Below are positions 33,987 through 44,198 of a stretch of 64,000 nt of DNA, in pieces; positions within the stretch are counted from its first letter, which is position 1, and each line of letters starts with the position of its first letter. The stretch comes from Phyllobacterium sp. YR531 (GTDB lineage: Bacteria; Pseudomonadota; Alphaproteobacteria; Rhizobiales; Rhizobiaceae), in contig NZ_AKIZ01000016.1 in the NCBI RefSeq assembly GCF_000282595.1, positions 434,001 to 498,000 of the forward strand. Direction: 5' to 3'. The notes beneath the pieces are model-generated. The model had not been told where the DNA came from. It did not search any database and was given only the letters and a program-made list of their open reading frames with translations. The translations under genes were made by a program, and so were the position numbers.

Positions 33987-34544
33987 ATGGCAAAAACAAT
34001 TGCCGAGCGTTCTGACATTATCCCTGTTCTTGCGGAAATTTTTCGGGAGCACGGTTTTGAAGGAGCCAGTCTTTCAGTGATCACCGAGAAAACCGGGCTT
34101 GGCAAGGGCAGTCTTTACCACTTCTTTCCCGGCGGCAAAGCCGAGATGGCGCAGGCTGTTCTGACCGAAATCGACAGTTGGTTTGAGGAAAAGATTTACC
34201 GGCCTTTGCGTGAAGCGGAAGACCCTGCATCTGCCATTCGGTCAACCTGTCGCGCTGTAGCGGATTATTTCAATTCCGGCCGCCGTATTTGTCTCGTGGG
34301 CGCTTTTGCTCTCGATAATGTCCGCGACCGGTTTGCTTCTCAGATCAATGGCTACTTTGCTTCTTGGATAACTGCACTGAGCAGCGCTTTGCAAAGGCTC
34401 GGGCACAATGTTGAAGCGGCGATGACCCTTGCCGAGGAAGCTGTTATCGCCGTTCAGGGAGCTTTGGTTATAGCGCGAGCACTCAACGACTCTGCCTTAT
34501 TCGAGCGCGCCATGACGCGCATAGAAAAACAGCTGACCAATTAG
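33987..34544 (+). CDS. TetR-family regulator, LmrA/YxaF-like
   Basis: A 185-residue repressor. The N-terminal helix-turn-helix reads LAEIFREHGFEGASLSVITEKTGLGKGSLYHFFPGGKAEM, with the YHFFPGGK variant typical of the LmrA/YxaF subgroup. The C-terminal ligand-binding part contains GRRICLVGAFAL. It probably binds the tandem TACC-N4-GGTA sites upstream of the DUF1348 gene and senses a small ligand. Its last codons overlap the convergent TetA-like exporter by 4 bases. Confidence 0.85.
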   Translation: MAKTIAERSDIIPVLAEIFREHGFEGASLSVITEKTGLGKGSLYHFFPGGKAEMAQAVLTEIDSWFEEKIYRPLREAEDPASAIRSTCRAVADYFNSGRRICLVGAFALDNVRDRFASQINGYFASWITALSSALQRLGHNVEAAMTLAEEAVIAVQGALVIARALNDSALFERAMTRIEKQLTN

Positions 34545-35812
34545 CCACCAGAGCCTTCTGCCAAAACTCCCGGCGTTAATGCGCCGTCAATGCCGGGTGC
34601 AGGTTTCTCCACCCGGAAAACAAAGACCAGCAAAGCGATCAGAAGAAATATGCCGCCCAGCAGATAAGGTGCGCCACTGAATATGACCGATGCTCCAGGC
34701 GCTGTGAAGACTGCAAACATCTGCGTAAAGATCAGCGGTCCGATGATATTTGTTATGCTGAACATGCTTGTCAGAGCACCTTGCAATTCGCCCTGCTCCG
34801 AAGATGAAACTTTGGCTGAAGCAATACTGCGCATGGCCGGATCAGCCAAACTTTCAAGACAAGTGCCGATAATCACGGCATAGACCATCCATCCTTGCCA
34901 CGCCCCGGCATAACCGAAAAAGCCAAGCATCGTAAAAACAAGCCCGATGACGGCAGTTCGCCATTCCCCCACTTTCGCGACCACGCGAGGCAGGATGAAG
35001 CCCATGACCAGCGCCCCGCCCATGCCAAACACGCTGAGTGAAAGCCCGATATCAGCTTCGCTCCATCCATAACGATAGCTTCCGACGTAAGACCATACGG
35101 AAGGATAGGCCATATGTCCGAGCGTGAGCATGAAAAACACCAGCGCAATCCAGCCAATACCTTTGTAATTGCGTATCTGTTTAACAGCCCCAAATGGATT
35201 GGCGCGCTTCAGGTCGAATGTGCGTCGGTCTTTGACTTCCAATGTTTCTGGAAGGAAGAAATAAGCGACCACGAAATTGAGAAAGGCGATCAAGGCTGCG
35301 CCGTAGAACGGTACACGTGGCCCGAACTCTCCGAGCAACCCGCCGATGATCGGACCAAGAACAAACCCCACGCCAAATGCAATGCCAAGCAAACCGAAGT
35401 TTTTGGCACGGTTTTCATCGGTACTCACGTCGGCAATATAGGCGGAAGCCGTCGAAAAACTGGCGCCGCTAATGCCCGCTAGTACGCGGCCAATGAACAG
35501 CATTCCAAAACTCGTCGCCAATGCACAGATGAGATTATCGATAGCAAAAGTCAGAACCGAGGCCAAAAGTACCGGGCGACGGCCAAAGCGATCACTTAGA
35601 TTGCCTATCAATGGCGCAAAGATGAACTGCATCGCGGCATAGACAAACAGCAGCCAGCCACCATCGATAGCAGCTTCGCTGACACTGGCTCCAGTCAGTT
35701 CTTCAAGATAAGCCGGCAGAACCGGCACGATGATCGCAATGCCGATCACATCCAGAAGCAACATGACGAAAACGAGCTTGAGCCCGCGTTTTGCTGAAAC
35801 AGGGTCGATCAT
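34541..35812 (-). CDS. TetA-like MFS drug exporter
   Basis: A 423-residue, 12-helix major facilitator transporter of the TCR/Tet type. Motifs are LLDVIGIAIIVPVLPAYLEELTGAS, IFAPLIGNLSDRFGRRPVLL (motif A), GRVLAGISGASFSTASAYIAD and GIAFGVGFVLGPIIGGLLG (motif C). The pattern is that of the class A-type tetracycline/H+ antiporters, but chromosomal TCR-like proteins often have other substrates. The neighbouring TetR-type gene is convergent, not divergent as in classical tetA/tetR, so drug-inducible control is not shown. Confidence 0.82.
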   Translation of the reverse strand: MIDPVSAKRGLKLVFVMLLLDVIGIAIIVPVLPAYLEELTGASVSEAAIDGGWLLFVYAAMQFIFAPLIGNLSDRFGRRPVLLASVLTFAIDNLICALATSFGMLFIGRVLAGISGASFSTASAYIADVSTDENRAKNFGLLGIAFGVGFVLGPIIGGLLGEFGPRVPFYGAALIAFLNFVVAYFFLPETLEVKDRRTFDLKRANPFGAVKQIRNYKGIGWIALVFFMLTLGHMAYPSVWSYVGSYRYGWSEADIGLSLSVFGMGGALVMGFILPRVVAKVGEWRTAVIGLVFTMLGFFGYAGAWQGWMVYAVIIGTCLESLADPAMRSIASAKVSSSEQGELQGALTSMFSITNIIGPLIFTQMFAVFTAPGASVIFSGAPYLLGGIFLLIALLVFVFRVEKPAPGIDGALTPGVLAEGSGG

Positions 35813-35970
35813 TGGGCACTCGCGATAGGAGAAGTTGACCGCTATTTTCGCGGAAATCGGTGATAATCGATAAATTCAGGCGAAACAATACGAGAACACC
35901 ATCAGAAAGTATGTCCTGACGCTAAGAAAATTGACCAAAACAGAATTTCTCCTGCCACATACTGACAAGA

Positions 35971-36435
35971 TCATTGGGCGTAATGGGTAGGAATAGCCGT
36001 TGTTGCCTTTAGCGTCTCCATTGAGACCGATGCGGAGATGTCGAAAAACTCGACCTTCTCGACCAGCGTTTTGTAGATTTCATCATAGGCTTCGACACGC
36101 GGTAAAACGAGCTTCAATATATAGTCGATGGTGCCTGTCATGCGGTGCACTTCGACGATTTCAGGAATGTCGTTGATTGCGGTACGAAATTGCTCAAGCC
36201 ATTCTGCGGAATGACGGGCCGTACGAACAATGACAAACATTGTAGTGGGCAATCCTGCAAGTGGCCGATCCAGCAAAGCTACACGCCGCTTGATATAGCC
36301 ATCCTCCTCCAGACGCTGGATACGCCGTGAGCATGCCGAGATGGAAAGGCTGACGCGATCAGCAAGATCGGAAACGCTTAGGGAAGCGTTTTCTTGCAAC
36401 ATATCGAGAATCTTTCGGTCACGATCGTCTATCAT
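35971..36435 (-). CDS. Lrp/AsnC-family regulator
   Basis: A 154-residue regulator with an N-terminal helix-turn-helix (RKILDMLQENASLSVSDLADRVSLSISACSRRIQRLEEDGYI) and a RAM effector domain (EIVEVHRMTGTIDYILKLVL). Lrp/AsnC proteins respond to amino acids. ATG 36435 is preferred; a TTG at 36447 would add 4 residues. It is transcribed divergently from an amino acid racemase gene with a 142-base gap, so the racemase is its most likely target. Confidence 0.88.
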   Translation of the reverse strand: MIDDRDRKILDMLQENASLSVSDLADRVSLSISACSRRIQRLEEDGYIKRRVALLDRPLAGLPTTMFVIVRTARHSAEWLEQFRTAINDIPEIVEVHRMTGTIDYILKLVLPRVEAYDEIYKTLVEKVEFFDISASVSMETLKATTAIPTHYAQ

Positions 36436-36577
36436 ATAGAAGTCCAAACAAATTTTCAGCTTTTAACATAAAGTATACGCTCTATTTTTGCGCAACCACA
36501 ATCAAATTCTGCAAACTATGCGAACACATTGTGCGCCACATTCGTTATTATCCAGCCAACGAAACGAGGGACACGAA

Positions 36578-37300
36578 ATGCGCACTATCGGATTGATCGG
36601 CGGAATGAGCTGGGAGAGCACTGCGATCTATTATCGCCAGATTAACGAGGAAGTCCGCACCCAGCTTGGTGGCCTTTCATCCGCTAAAATCGCTCTTCAA
36701 TCCCTGGATTTTTCCGAAGTCGTTGCACTGCAGAAAAGCAATCGCTGGAACGATGCCGCTGCACTTCTGTCAGACGCCGCTCGCCGCCTTGAAGCGGCTG
36801 GAGCCGATTGTGTTTTGATCTGCACCAACACCATGCATCTCGTTGCAGACGAGGTCGCCGCTGCCGTCAGTATCCCGCTTATCGATATCAGGCACGAGAC
36901 TGGCCGCGTCCTGTCTGATGCCGGCAAGAAGCGCCCGCTCCTTCTGGCAACGCGCTATACAATGGAGCATGGGTTTTACGCAGACTATCTGCGCGATCAG
37001 TTTCAGATAGAGCTGGCAGTACCTAACGAAATCGACCGAGCCAAAGTCCACTCGGTCATTTTCGACGAACTTTGCTGTGGCATCGTTACTGATGACTCAC
37101 GCCATGCCTTGGAGAAGATCGTCGTGCGCGGCAAAGAAGCCGGTGCTGACAGCGTTATTCTGGGCTGCACGGAGATTTGCCTCTCGCTTACAGACGATAA
37201 TCTGGCATTGCCTGTCTATGACTCGACAGCCATACACTCGCGCGCAGCTGTAAATTACGCGCTTGGCCATAAGGTCGAGAGCAGGCGGGACGCGGTTTAA
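36578..37300 (+). CDS. Aspartate/glutamate racemase family protein
   Basis: A 240-residue cofactor-independent amino acid racemase, like E. coli YgeA. The two catalytic cysteines are Cys82 (ICTNTMHLVAD) and Cys197 (ILGCTEI), each at the centre of its half-domain. The N-terminus IGLIGGMSWESTAIYYR is characteristic. It interconverts L- and D-amino acids, possibly aspartate, glutamate or others. The start follows GAGGGACACGAA. Divergent from an Lrp-type regulator that probably controls it. Confidence 0.9.
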   Translation: MRTIGLIGGMSWESTAIYYRQINEEVRTQLGGLSSAKIALQSLDFSEVVALQKSNRWNDAAALLSDAARRLEAAGADCVLICTNTMHLVADEVAAAVSIPLIDIRHETGRVLSDAGKKRPLLLATRYTMEHGFYADYLRDQFQIELAVPNEIDRAKVHSVIFDELCCGIVTDDSRHALEKIVVRGKEAGADSVILGCTEICLSLTDDNLALPVYDSTAIHSRAAVNYALGHKVESRRDAV

Positions 37301-37315
37301 CGCGTCCCTCTCACG

Positions 37316-38230
37316 TTAAATGCTACCGCTGAATGTATCGCAGTTGTCCAGCTTGCCGCTGTCGAAACCACGCTTGAACCATTTGCTGCGCTGAGCAGAT
37401 GTCCCGTGATTGAAACTCTCGGGTACAACATACCCTTGGGTTTTGCGCTGCATCGTGTCGTCACCGATCTGCTGGGCAGCATTCAATGCTTCGTCCAGAT
37501 CACCAACGTCAAGAATGCCTTTCTGCTCGGTGAAATGCCCCCAGATACCGGCGAAGCAATCCGCCTGCAGCTCAACGCGGACAGACATCGCATTGGCATC
37601 CGCTTCGCTCATGTTCTGGCGCATCTGGTTAAACTTAGGCAATACACCGATCAAGTTCTGAACATGGTGGCCAACCTCATGCGCAAGCACATAAGCTTGC
37701 GCGAAATCACCCGACGCCCCGAATTTCTGGTCCAGCTCATCATAAAAGCTCAGATCGATATAGAGCTTCCTGTCGCCAGGGCAGTAAAATGGTCCTGAAG
37801 CAGCGCTGGCAAAACCGCATGCAGAGCGGACCTGATCACTGAACAACACCATTGTCGGCGCGGGATATGTCTGTCCTTCGGCTTTGAAAATACCGCTCCA
37901 GACGTCTTCCGTTTCAGCAAGAACCGTCTTGGCGAACTGCGTCGTCTCATCATTGTTTTTGACAGTGTTATCGCTCTGGGTCTGGCCCGGCACCAATTGC
38001 CCGCCGCCTGAATCCACCAATATCTGCATCGGATCGATATTTGTGCAGAACTTCAAAAACAGAAAGATTGCCGCGAGAATGATAATGCCGGAAAATCCGC
38101 CACCACGCGCCGTCCGAAGGCCGGAGCCGCCGGGTAAACGAAACCCGCCACCACCCGGAAAACCACCGCCGCCGCCTTCGCCGCGTTGATCCTCAACATT
38201 GTCGCTCTGTCTACGCCCCTGCCAACGCAT
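37316..38230 (-). CDS. YpfJ-like neutral zinc metallopeptidase
   Basis: A 304-residue membrane-anchored protein of the YpfJ/zinc-metallopeptidase family (PF04228). A Gly-rich cytoplasmic N-terminus (EGGGGGFPGGGGFRLPGGSG) precedes one membrane helix (GIIILAAIFLFLKF). The extracytoplasmic part has FCPGDxKLYIDLSFYDEL-like sequence, the zinc motif HEVGHHVQN, and DCFAGIWGHF with the third ligand. Substrate unknown. ATG 38230 has ribosome site GGGAGACGGAAC; the open frame to 38260 adds 10 residues. Confidence 0.9.
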   Translation of the reverse strand: MRWQGRRQSDNVEDQRGEGGGGGFPGGGGFRLPGGSGLRTARGGGFSGIIILAAIFLFLKFCTNIDPMQILVDSGGGQLVPGQTQSDNTVKNNDETTQFAKTVLAETEDVWSGIFKAEGQTYPAPTMVLFSDQVRSACGFASAASGPFYCPGDRKLYIDLSFYDELDQKFGASGDFAQAYVLAHEVGHHVQNLIGVLPKFNQMRQNMSEADANAMSVRVELQADCFAGIWGHFTEQKGILDVGDLDEALNAAQQIGDDTMQRKTQGYVVPESFNHGTSAQRSKWFKRGFDSGKLDNCDTFSGSI

Positions 38231-38566
38231 GTTCCGTCTCCCGATCGCTTGCCGATCCAAACCGGCTGATACGCTGTATGCACAACACTATTATGCAGCA
38301 TTTGTTTCATGCGCGATGTTATTTTTCAACTTGCTGCCGTGCCCTGACACACATCAACTTTTGCGATGGATTATTAACAGCGTCCTTGGAGGGGCAAACA
38401 CAGCGTTAAAACCGTCTTAAAAAGCACAAACGGCACTTTTTTGGGGTTACGCAAAGCGTTTCCTTTGCCTATAAGGCAGCCTTAGCCTCGCATTTGAATT
38501 TCAAGTAGCTGCCCGTACGGTAAAACCGTGCGGTTTTTTGTGCAGACCGCTAATAGGGAACCGAAC
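38231..38566 (+). other. carB upstream region
   Basis: This 336-base stretch between the divergent metallopeptidase and carB has no convincing gene. A possible carB promoter has TTACGC (38445-38450) and CTATAA (about 38468-38473), which lies in a small GCCT/AGGC hairpin. The attenuator-like hairpin at 38513-38539 is the clearest element. Confidence 0.35.
38513..38539 (+). promoter_or_regulatory. Attenuator-like terminator hairpin in the carB leader
   Basis: Stem CCGTACGGT/ACCGTGCGG (one G-T pair) with loop AAA, then TTTTTT: a full rho-independent terminator ending 27 bases before the carB ATG. Since nothing upstream on this strand needs terminating, it probably regulates carB. No leader peptide or known riboswitch was recognised. 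Confidence 0.6.
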
Positions 38567-41500
38567 ATGCCAAAACGCACCGACATCAAATCTATTCTGA
38601 TTATCGGCGCTGGCCCGATCATTATCGGTCAGGCATGCGAGTTCGACTATTCCGGCACACAAGCCTGTAAAGCATTGAAAGAGGAAGGCTACCGCGTCAT
38701 TCTCGTCAACTCCAATCCGGCAACGATCATGACGGACCCGGAACTGGCTGACGCCACCTATATCGAACCCATCACACCAGAAGTCGTTGCCAAGATCATC
38801 GCCAAGGAACGCCCTGACGCTCTGCTGCCAACCATGGGCGGCCAGACTGCGCTCAACACTGCTTTGTCACTGCGCCGCATGGGTGTGCTTGATCGTTACA
38901 ATGTTGAGATGATCGGTGCGAATGCCGAAGCCATCGACAAGGCGGAAGATCGCGCATTGTTTCGCGAAGCCATGGCCAAAATTGGCCTTGAAACGCCTAA
39001 ATCAATGCTGGCCAATGCTACGGAAGTCAAAGACCTCGACCGTAAACTGCATCAGGAACAGCGTGATTCCGTCAACGCAAACTACACCGGTCCAGAACTC
39101 GACGCCGCATTGGACAAGCTGGAAACCGAATGGCAACTCGGCGAAGGTGATCGCAAGCAGCGCTATGTTTCCCATGCACTTGGCATGGCTGGCGCTGCAC
39201 TGGATCATGTTGGCCTGCCAGCCATTATCCGCCCCTCCTTCACCATGGGCGGCACGGGCGGCGGCATCGCTTATAACCGTACAGAGTTTTACGAGATCAT
39301 TGGCAGTGGTCTCGATGCATCGCCAACCACCGAAGTCCTGATCGAAGAATCCGTTCTTGGCTGGAAGGAATATGAGATGGAAGTCGTTCGCGACAAGGCG
39401 GACAATTGCATCATCATCTGTTCCATCGAAAACATTGATCCGATGGGCGTGCATACCGGCGATTCCATCACTGTCGCGCCTGCTTTGACGCTGACGGATA
39501 AAGAATACCAGATCATGCGCAACGCATCGATTGCAGTGCTGCGCGAGATCGGCGTTGAAACCGGCGGCTCTAACGTGCAGTTCGCCGTTAATCCGGAAAA
39601 CGGTCGTCTGATCGTCATCGAAATGAACCCGCGTGTATCACGTTCTTCTGCGCTTGCATCAAAAGCAACGGGCTTCCCGATTGCCAAAATCGCAGCCAAG
39701 CTCGCCGTTGGTTACACACTGGACGAACTCGACAACGACATCACAGGCGGCGCTACACCCGCTTCGTTCGAACCGTCCATCGATTATGTCGTCACCAAAA
39801 TCCCACGCTTTGCCTTCGAGAAATTCCCGGGTGCAGAGCCTACATTGACCACCGCCATGAAGTCGGTCGGTGAAGTGATGGCTATTGGCCGGACATTCAA
39901 AGAGTCGCTGCAGAAAGCACTGCGCGGGCTGGAGACCGGCCTTACCGGGCTTGATGAAATCACCATTCCCGGTATTGGCGAAGGTAATGACAACAATGCC
40001 ATTCGTGCTGCTATCGGTACGCCTACGCCTGACCGCTTGCGTATGGTCGGTCAGGCATTGCGTCTCGGTTTGACTGTCGAAGAAGTGCACGAGGGCTGCA
40101 AGATCGACCCTTGGTTCCTTGAACAGATGGCTGAGATCATTGCCACAGAGGAGCGCGTGCGCGAACACGGGTTGCCACAAGACGCGCAAAACCTGCGCTT
40201 GCTCAAGGGCATGGGCTTTTCTGACGCACGTCTCGCCAGTCTGGCAAAAATCGAACCAGGTGAAGTGACCAAACTACGCAACAAGCTCGATGTGCATCCA
40301 GTGTTCAAGCGCATTGATACATGCGCTGCTGAATTCGCGTCACCCACGGCTTACATGTATTCGACATACGAAGTCCCATTTGCTGGTGCGCTGGTTTCCG
40401 AAGCCCAGATTTCCGATCGCAAAAAGGTTGTCATTCTCGGCGGCGGACCAAACCGTATCGGCCAAGGCATCGAGTTCGATTATTGCTGCTGCCATGCTGC
40501 CTTCGCTTTGCGCGATGCTGGCTATGAAGCCATCATGATCAACTGCAATCCTGAGACTGTCTCGACCGATTATGACACGTCGGATCGCCTGTACTTCGAA
40601 CCACTCACGGCAGAAGACGTGCTTGAAATCCTGCGCGCCGAGCAGACAGCGGGAACGCTGCATGGCGTGATCGTGCAATTCGGCGGCCAAACGCCACTGA
40701 AACTTGCTGATGCTCTTGAAAAGGCTGGCATTCCCATCCTCGGAACCTCGCCCGATGCGATCGACCTTGCTGAAGATCGTGATCGCTTCCAGAAACTGCT
40801 GATTAAACTGGATCTGACACAGCCTAAGAACGGCATTGCCTATTCTGTCGAGCAGGCGCGCACCATTGCCGGAGAGTTGGGCTTCCCGCTCGTCGTGCGC
40901 CCTTCTTATGTTCTTGGCGGTCGCGCCATGCAGATTATCCACGGCGAGCGCGGCTTGCAGAACTACCTGCTGGACACTGTCCCTGAGCTTGTACCGGAAG
41001 ATATCAAACAGAAATATCCAAACGACAAGACCGGTCAGATCAATACACTGCTTGGCAAAAATCCGCTGTTGTTTGATCGCTACCTGACTGAAGCCATTGA
41101 GGTTGACGTCGACTGCCTTTGCGATGGCAAGGACACTTGGATTTCCGGCATCATGGAGCACATCGAAGAAGCTGGCATCCATTCCGGAGACAGCGCCTGC
41201 TCACTGCCTGTTCACTCGCTCTCGGCGGAAACCGTGGCTGATCTTGAGAAGGAAACTGCAGCTCTCGCCAAATCACTCAACGTGGTTGGACTGATGAACG
41301 TGCAGTATGCCATCAAGGATGGCACAATATATGTGCTCGAAGTTAACCCACGCGCTTCGCGTACTGTACCCTTTGTTGCCAAGACCATTGGCACGCCGAT
41401 TGCCAAGGTTGCAGCCCGCATCATGGCAGGCGAAACCCTTGAACAGGCTTTGGCGCACTACGGCGGCAAGCCTTCAAACAGTGGTCGCAAACATATCGCA

Positions 41501-42052
41501 GTCAAAGAAGCCGTATTCCCGTTTGCCCGCTTCCCCGGCGTGGACACGTTGCTCGGACCTGAAATGCGCTCGACAGGTGAAGTCATGGGTCTCGACTATG
41601 ACTATGCCCTTGCCTTCGCAAAAGCACAGCTGGGAGCGGGTGTTGATCTTCCTCGTGATGGTACGCTGTTCGTATCTGTACGCGACGAGGACAAGCAGCG
41701 CATTCTCGCCCCTGTGAAGCGGCTTGCGGAACTTGGTTTCAAGATTTTGGCTACAGGGGGCACAGCACGCTTCCTTGGCGAAAATGGTGTTGCGGCACAG
41801 AAGATCAATAAGGTTCAGGAGGGCCGTCCTCACGTAGAAGACGCCATCCGCAACCGTCAGGTGCAATTGGTGTTCAACACCACAGACAGCGCCAAGGCGA
41901 TCTCGGACTCAAAGTCGCTGCGCCGAGCTACCTTGATGCAAAAAGTGCCATACTACACCACGCTTTCAGGCGCTGATGCTGTTGCTGAGGCAATTGCAGC
42001 ACTCAAGGCTGGCTCGCTGGAAGTACGGCCTCTCCAGGATTATTTCGCCTGA
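38567..42052 (+). CDS. carB: Carbamoyl phosphate synthase large subunit
   Basis: A 1161-residue synthetase that makes carbamoyl phosphate from bicarbonate, ATP and ammonia supplied by CarA. Two homologous ATP-grasp halves are visible: [22 protein letters not shown] with [16 protein letters not shown] in the first, and [21 protein letters not shown] with [16 protein letters not shown] in the second. The C-terminal 150 residues are the MGS-like allosteric domain ([19 protein letters not shown]) that binds effectors. The start [12 protein letters not shown] is preceded by ATAGGGAACCGAAC; the longer frame from 38528 passes through the attenuator T-run. Full length for alphaproteobacterial CarB. 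Confidence 0.98.
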   Translation: MPKRTDIKSILIIGAGPIIIGQACEFDYSGTQACKALKEEGYRVILVNSNPATIMTDPELADATYIEPITPEVVAKIIAKERPDALLPTMGGQTALNTALSLRRMGVLDRYNVEMIGANAEAIDKAEDRALFREAMAKIGLETPKSMLANATEVKDLDRKLHQEQRDSVNANYTGPELDAALDKLETEWQLGEGDRKQRYVSHALGMAGAALDHVGLPAIIRPSFTMGGTGGGIAYNRTEFYEIIGSGLDASPTTEVLIEESVLGWKEYEMEVVRDKADNCIIICSIENIDPMGVHTGDSITVAPALTLTDKEYQIMRNASIAVLREIGVETGGSNVQFAVNPENGRLIVIEMNPRVSRSSALASKATGFPIAKIAAKLAVGYTLDELDNDITGGATPASFEPSIDYVVTKIPRFAFEKFPGAEPTLTTAMKSVGEVMAIGRTFKESLQKALRGLETGLTGLDEITIPGIGEGNDNNAIRAAIGTPTPDRLRMVGQALRLGLTVEEVHEGCKIDPWFLEQMAEIIATEERVREHGLPQDAQNLRLLKGMGFSDARLASLAKIEPGEVTKLRNKLDVHPVFKRIDTCAAEFASPTAYMYSTYEVPFAGALVSEAQISDRKKVVILGGGPNRIGQGIEFDYCCCHAAFALRDAGYEAIMINCNPETVSTDYDTSDRLYFEPLTAEDVLEILRAEQTAGTLHGVIVQFGGQTPLKLADALEKAGIPILGTSPDAIDLAEDRDRFQKLLIKLDLTQPKNGIAYSVEQARTIAGELGFPLVVRPSYVLGGRAMQIIHGERGLQNYLLDTVPELVPEDIKQKYPNDKTGQINTLLGKNPLLFDRYLTEAIEVDVDCLCDGKDTWISGIMEHIEEAGIHSGDSACSLPVHSLSAETVADLEKETAALAKSLNVVGLMNVQYAIKDGTIYVLEVNPRASRTVPFVAKTIGTPIAKVAARIMAGETLEQALAHYGGKPSNSGRKHIAVKEAVFPFARFPGVDTLLGPEMRSTGEVMGLDYDYALAFAKAQLGAGVDLPRDGTLFVSVRDEDKQRILAPVKRLAELGFKILATGGTARFLGENGVAAQKINKVQEGRPHVEDAIRNRQVQLVFNTTDSAKAISDSKSLRRATLMQKVPYYTTLSGADAVAEAIAALKAGSLEVRPLQDYFA

Positions 42053-42080
42053 TTTCAGGCGGCTTCGAAAAACGGAGCGC

Positions 42081-43865
42081 CTAAACGCCTTGCAGCCCCT
42101 CCTCCTCCAGCCCATGGCCGGAGGGGTCGCTAACAAAGTGCAGCACTTTCGAAAAGACATGCTCGTTCTTTTCTTCACGCCCGATATGAACCACGGTGGA
42201 TTTGGCAAGGTGTTCTCGCAGCACCGCCACCACCCGGTCGTAAGCCTCGGCTTCCATCGCATCCAGCGCCTCATCGATAACAACCCAATCCGGCTTGTGC
42301 AGCATCAGCCGCGCAAATGCGAGTGATTGCTGTTCGTCATCGCTCAACTCACGATCCCAACGCGCACTGAAATCCAGCATGCTTTCCAGACGTTTCAGGC
42401 CAAGCTCATGCAGCGCTCCCACCAATTGCTTGTCTGTAAAGCCGTCTTTTCCCAAAGGATAGGACATCGCCTCGCGCAAACTGCCCGGCGGAAAATATGG
42501 CAGGCGTGGCATGTAGATTATGGTTTTATTCGCCGGCAAGGTCACCGTACCAGCACCCCAAGGCCAAAGGCCGGCGACCGCACGAAACAGCAGGGTTCTG
42601 TCGATACCCACTTCACTCGTAATAAGTACACGGTCACCCTCTTTGATCACGGCATGCTTTTCTTTCAAGCGTACCGTGGCGCGGGGAGCAGTGATTTTGA
42701 GTGAATCGAGGATAATCTGATCCACATCTGACTCTGCAAACTTGATACGCTGCTCAACGCTGTTCATGGCATCGGTTGCCTGAACTGCCTGCCGGAAAGA
42801 CGTCACGCGCAACAGGGTTGCGCGCCAATCCGCAATTGCCCCGAAATTGTTGACGAACCATTTCAACGCATCATGAACCTGATTGAACGCGCCAATGGCC
42901 ATCATCAACCCACCAAATGACAGGTTACCAGCGAAATAGACCGGCGCAGCAACAAGGATCGGCGCGACAATGGTGATCCACCCATAGCCAGAGGTTACCC
43001 ATGTCAATTGCGTCAAAGCGGTTACGAGCAAGCGTATGGATGCAAGCAGGCTATCAACATCGAAGCCGAGCCGCCGGTTTTCGTCCGCCTCGCCGCGATA
43101 GAGAGAGATCGCATCAATGTGCTCGTTCACACGCATCAATGAGAAGCGCAGTTCCGATTCTTTCTGATAGCGATCGGCATTGTATTTGATGAGTTTGCGC
43201 CCAACGAGCCAGCTCAGCCAGGATGCGAGGGTCGCATACAGGATCGCAGCCCAGACCATGTAGCCGGGGATCGAAAAACTATAACCATAGACGTTGAATA
43301 CAAAGCCACTCGAAAGTGCCCATAGCACGCCAACAAAGCTGACCATCAGGATCGTCGATTGCAGCAGGCCAAATCCCAGATCGGTCGACATTTCCGCAAG
43401 ATGCCGTGCATCTTCGTGCAAGCGCTGATCGGGATTAACGCCAATAGGTCCGGAATTGGAAAGCTTGAATGCCCGACGGGGCACAAGCCACTCGCCGATC
43501 AGGTCGCGCGTGAGACCTTCACGCAGTTTCAGGCGGGTCATCTGATTGAGCCATGTCTGGCCCACACTCAAGACCAGAAGTACGGCCGCAATCCCAAAGA
43601 ACACCATCAACTGGTCAAGGAAGGCCGGGAAATCACGGCGCGACAGTGCATCGTAAAACGGCACGTTCCAGCGATTGAGCAGCACCTGCCCCACGGACGT
43701 CAGGATGATGATGCCGAACACACCGGAGATGAACAATATCAAGCGGTTGCGGACCGGCGAGTTCCAGTAAATATCCACGATAACGCCAAGCTGGGCCAAG
43801 AGCCCTGCCTGTACTTCACCAGCGACGGAGGTTGCTGGCACTTTTCTGGGTTTCTGCTTCGCCAT
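42081..43865 (-). CDS. SbmA/YddA-like ABC permease with degenerate ATPase
   Basis: A 594-residue fusion of an SbmA/BacA-like membrane domain (residues 25-345, with NRWNVPFYDALSRRDFPAFLDQL and WNQMTRLKLREGLT-like signature) and an ABC ATPase domain (385-575). The ATPase motifs are damaged. The Walker A position reads SEVGIDRT (417-424), with Arg423 for Lys and Asp422 for Gly. The signature reads LSDDEQQ (507-513) for LSGGEQQ-type, and the H-loop reads VHIGRE. Walker B (WVVIDE, 527-532) is kept. Such loss suggests an ATP-independent or structural role. Start at ATG 43865 follows GGGGGAGCCTA. The gene is otherwise intact, so it is not called a pseudogene. Confidence 0.85.
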   Translation of the reverse strand: MAKQKPRKVPATSVAGEVQAGLLAQLGVIVDIYWNSPVRNRLILFISGVFGIIILTSVGQVLLNRWNVPFYDALSRRDFPAFLDQLMVFFGIAAVLLVLSVGQTWLNQMTRLKLREGLTRDLIGEWLVPRRAFKLSNSGPIGVNPDQRLHEDARHLAEMSTDLGFGLLQSTILMVSFVGVLWALSSGFVFNVYGYSFSIPGYMVWAAILYATLASWLSWLVGRKLIKYNADRYQKESELRFSLMRVNEHIDAISLYRGEADENRRLGFDVDSLLASIRLLVTALTQLTWVTSGYGWITIVAPILVAAPVYFAGNLSFGGLMMAIGAFNQVHDALKWFVNNFGAIADWRATLLRVTSFRQAVQATDAMNSVEQRIKFAESDVDQIILDSLKITAPRATVRLKEKHAVIKEGDRVLITSEVGIDRTLLFRAVAGLWPWGAGTVTLPANKTIIYMPRLPYFPPGSLREAMSYPLGKDGFTDKQLVGALHELGLKRLESMLDFSARWDRELSDDEQQSLAFARLMLHKPDWVVIDEALDAMEAEAYDRVVAVLREHLAKSTVVHIGREEKNEHVFSKVLHFVSDPSGHGLEEEGLQGV

Positions 43866-44198
43866 TAGGCTCCCCCGTCGAAGACCGTGATTCGGCACGA
43901 ACACTCTAACATTTACTTTTTGAAACTACGCATCGGCATACCCGGCTTTTGTCGCGAAGTGTATAATGATGGTTTGTACACGCAACGGGCGACTGGAAAA
44001 GCTCCAAAAGCCCCATTTGAAAACGGCTTGTTTTGCCAGAAATTCTGTCATATGTATTTCGCATCGATTTTATCGGTCGAGTGACTTTGCGACCTGCGTA
44101 ACCTGTTGCGCTTCCTGACGAACTCCATTGCATAGGTTCGATTCCCTGGGCCGCATATGTGCATGCTGCCTGTTTTATATATCTGAAAGGAACTTCCC
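43866..44198 (+). other. cspA promoter and leader region
   Basis: This 333-base region between the divergent ABC gene and cspA has no gene. Cold-shock genes usually carry long structured leaders; the AT-rich stretch 44160-44185 with GAAAGGAAC ribosome site is consistent with this. No exact promoter was fixed. Confidence 0.4.

Noticed and set aside
40340-41182. 280-codon minus-strand open frame within carB
   Set aside because: Antisense to a highly conserved gene and with no recognisable domain.
42081-43865. Calling the ABC permease a pseudogene
   Set aside because: The frame is full length with an intact membrane domain and good ribosome site; only ATPase motifs are altered, which may be functional.
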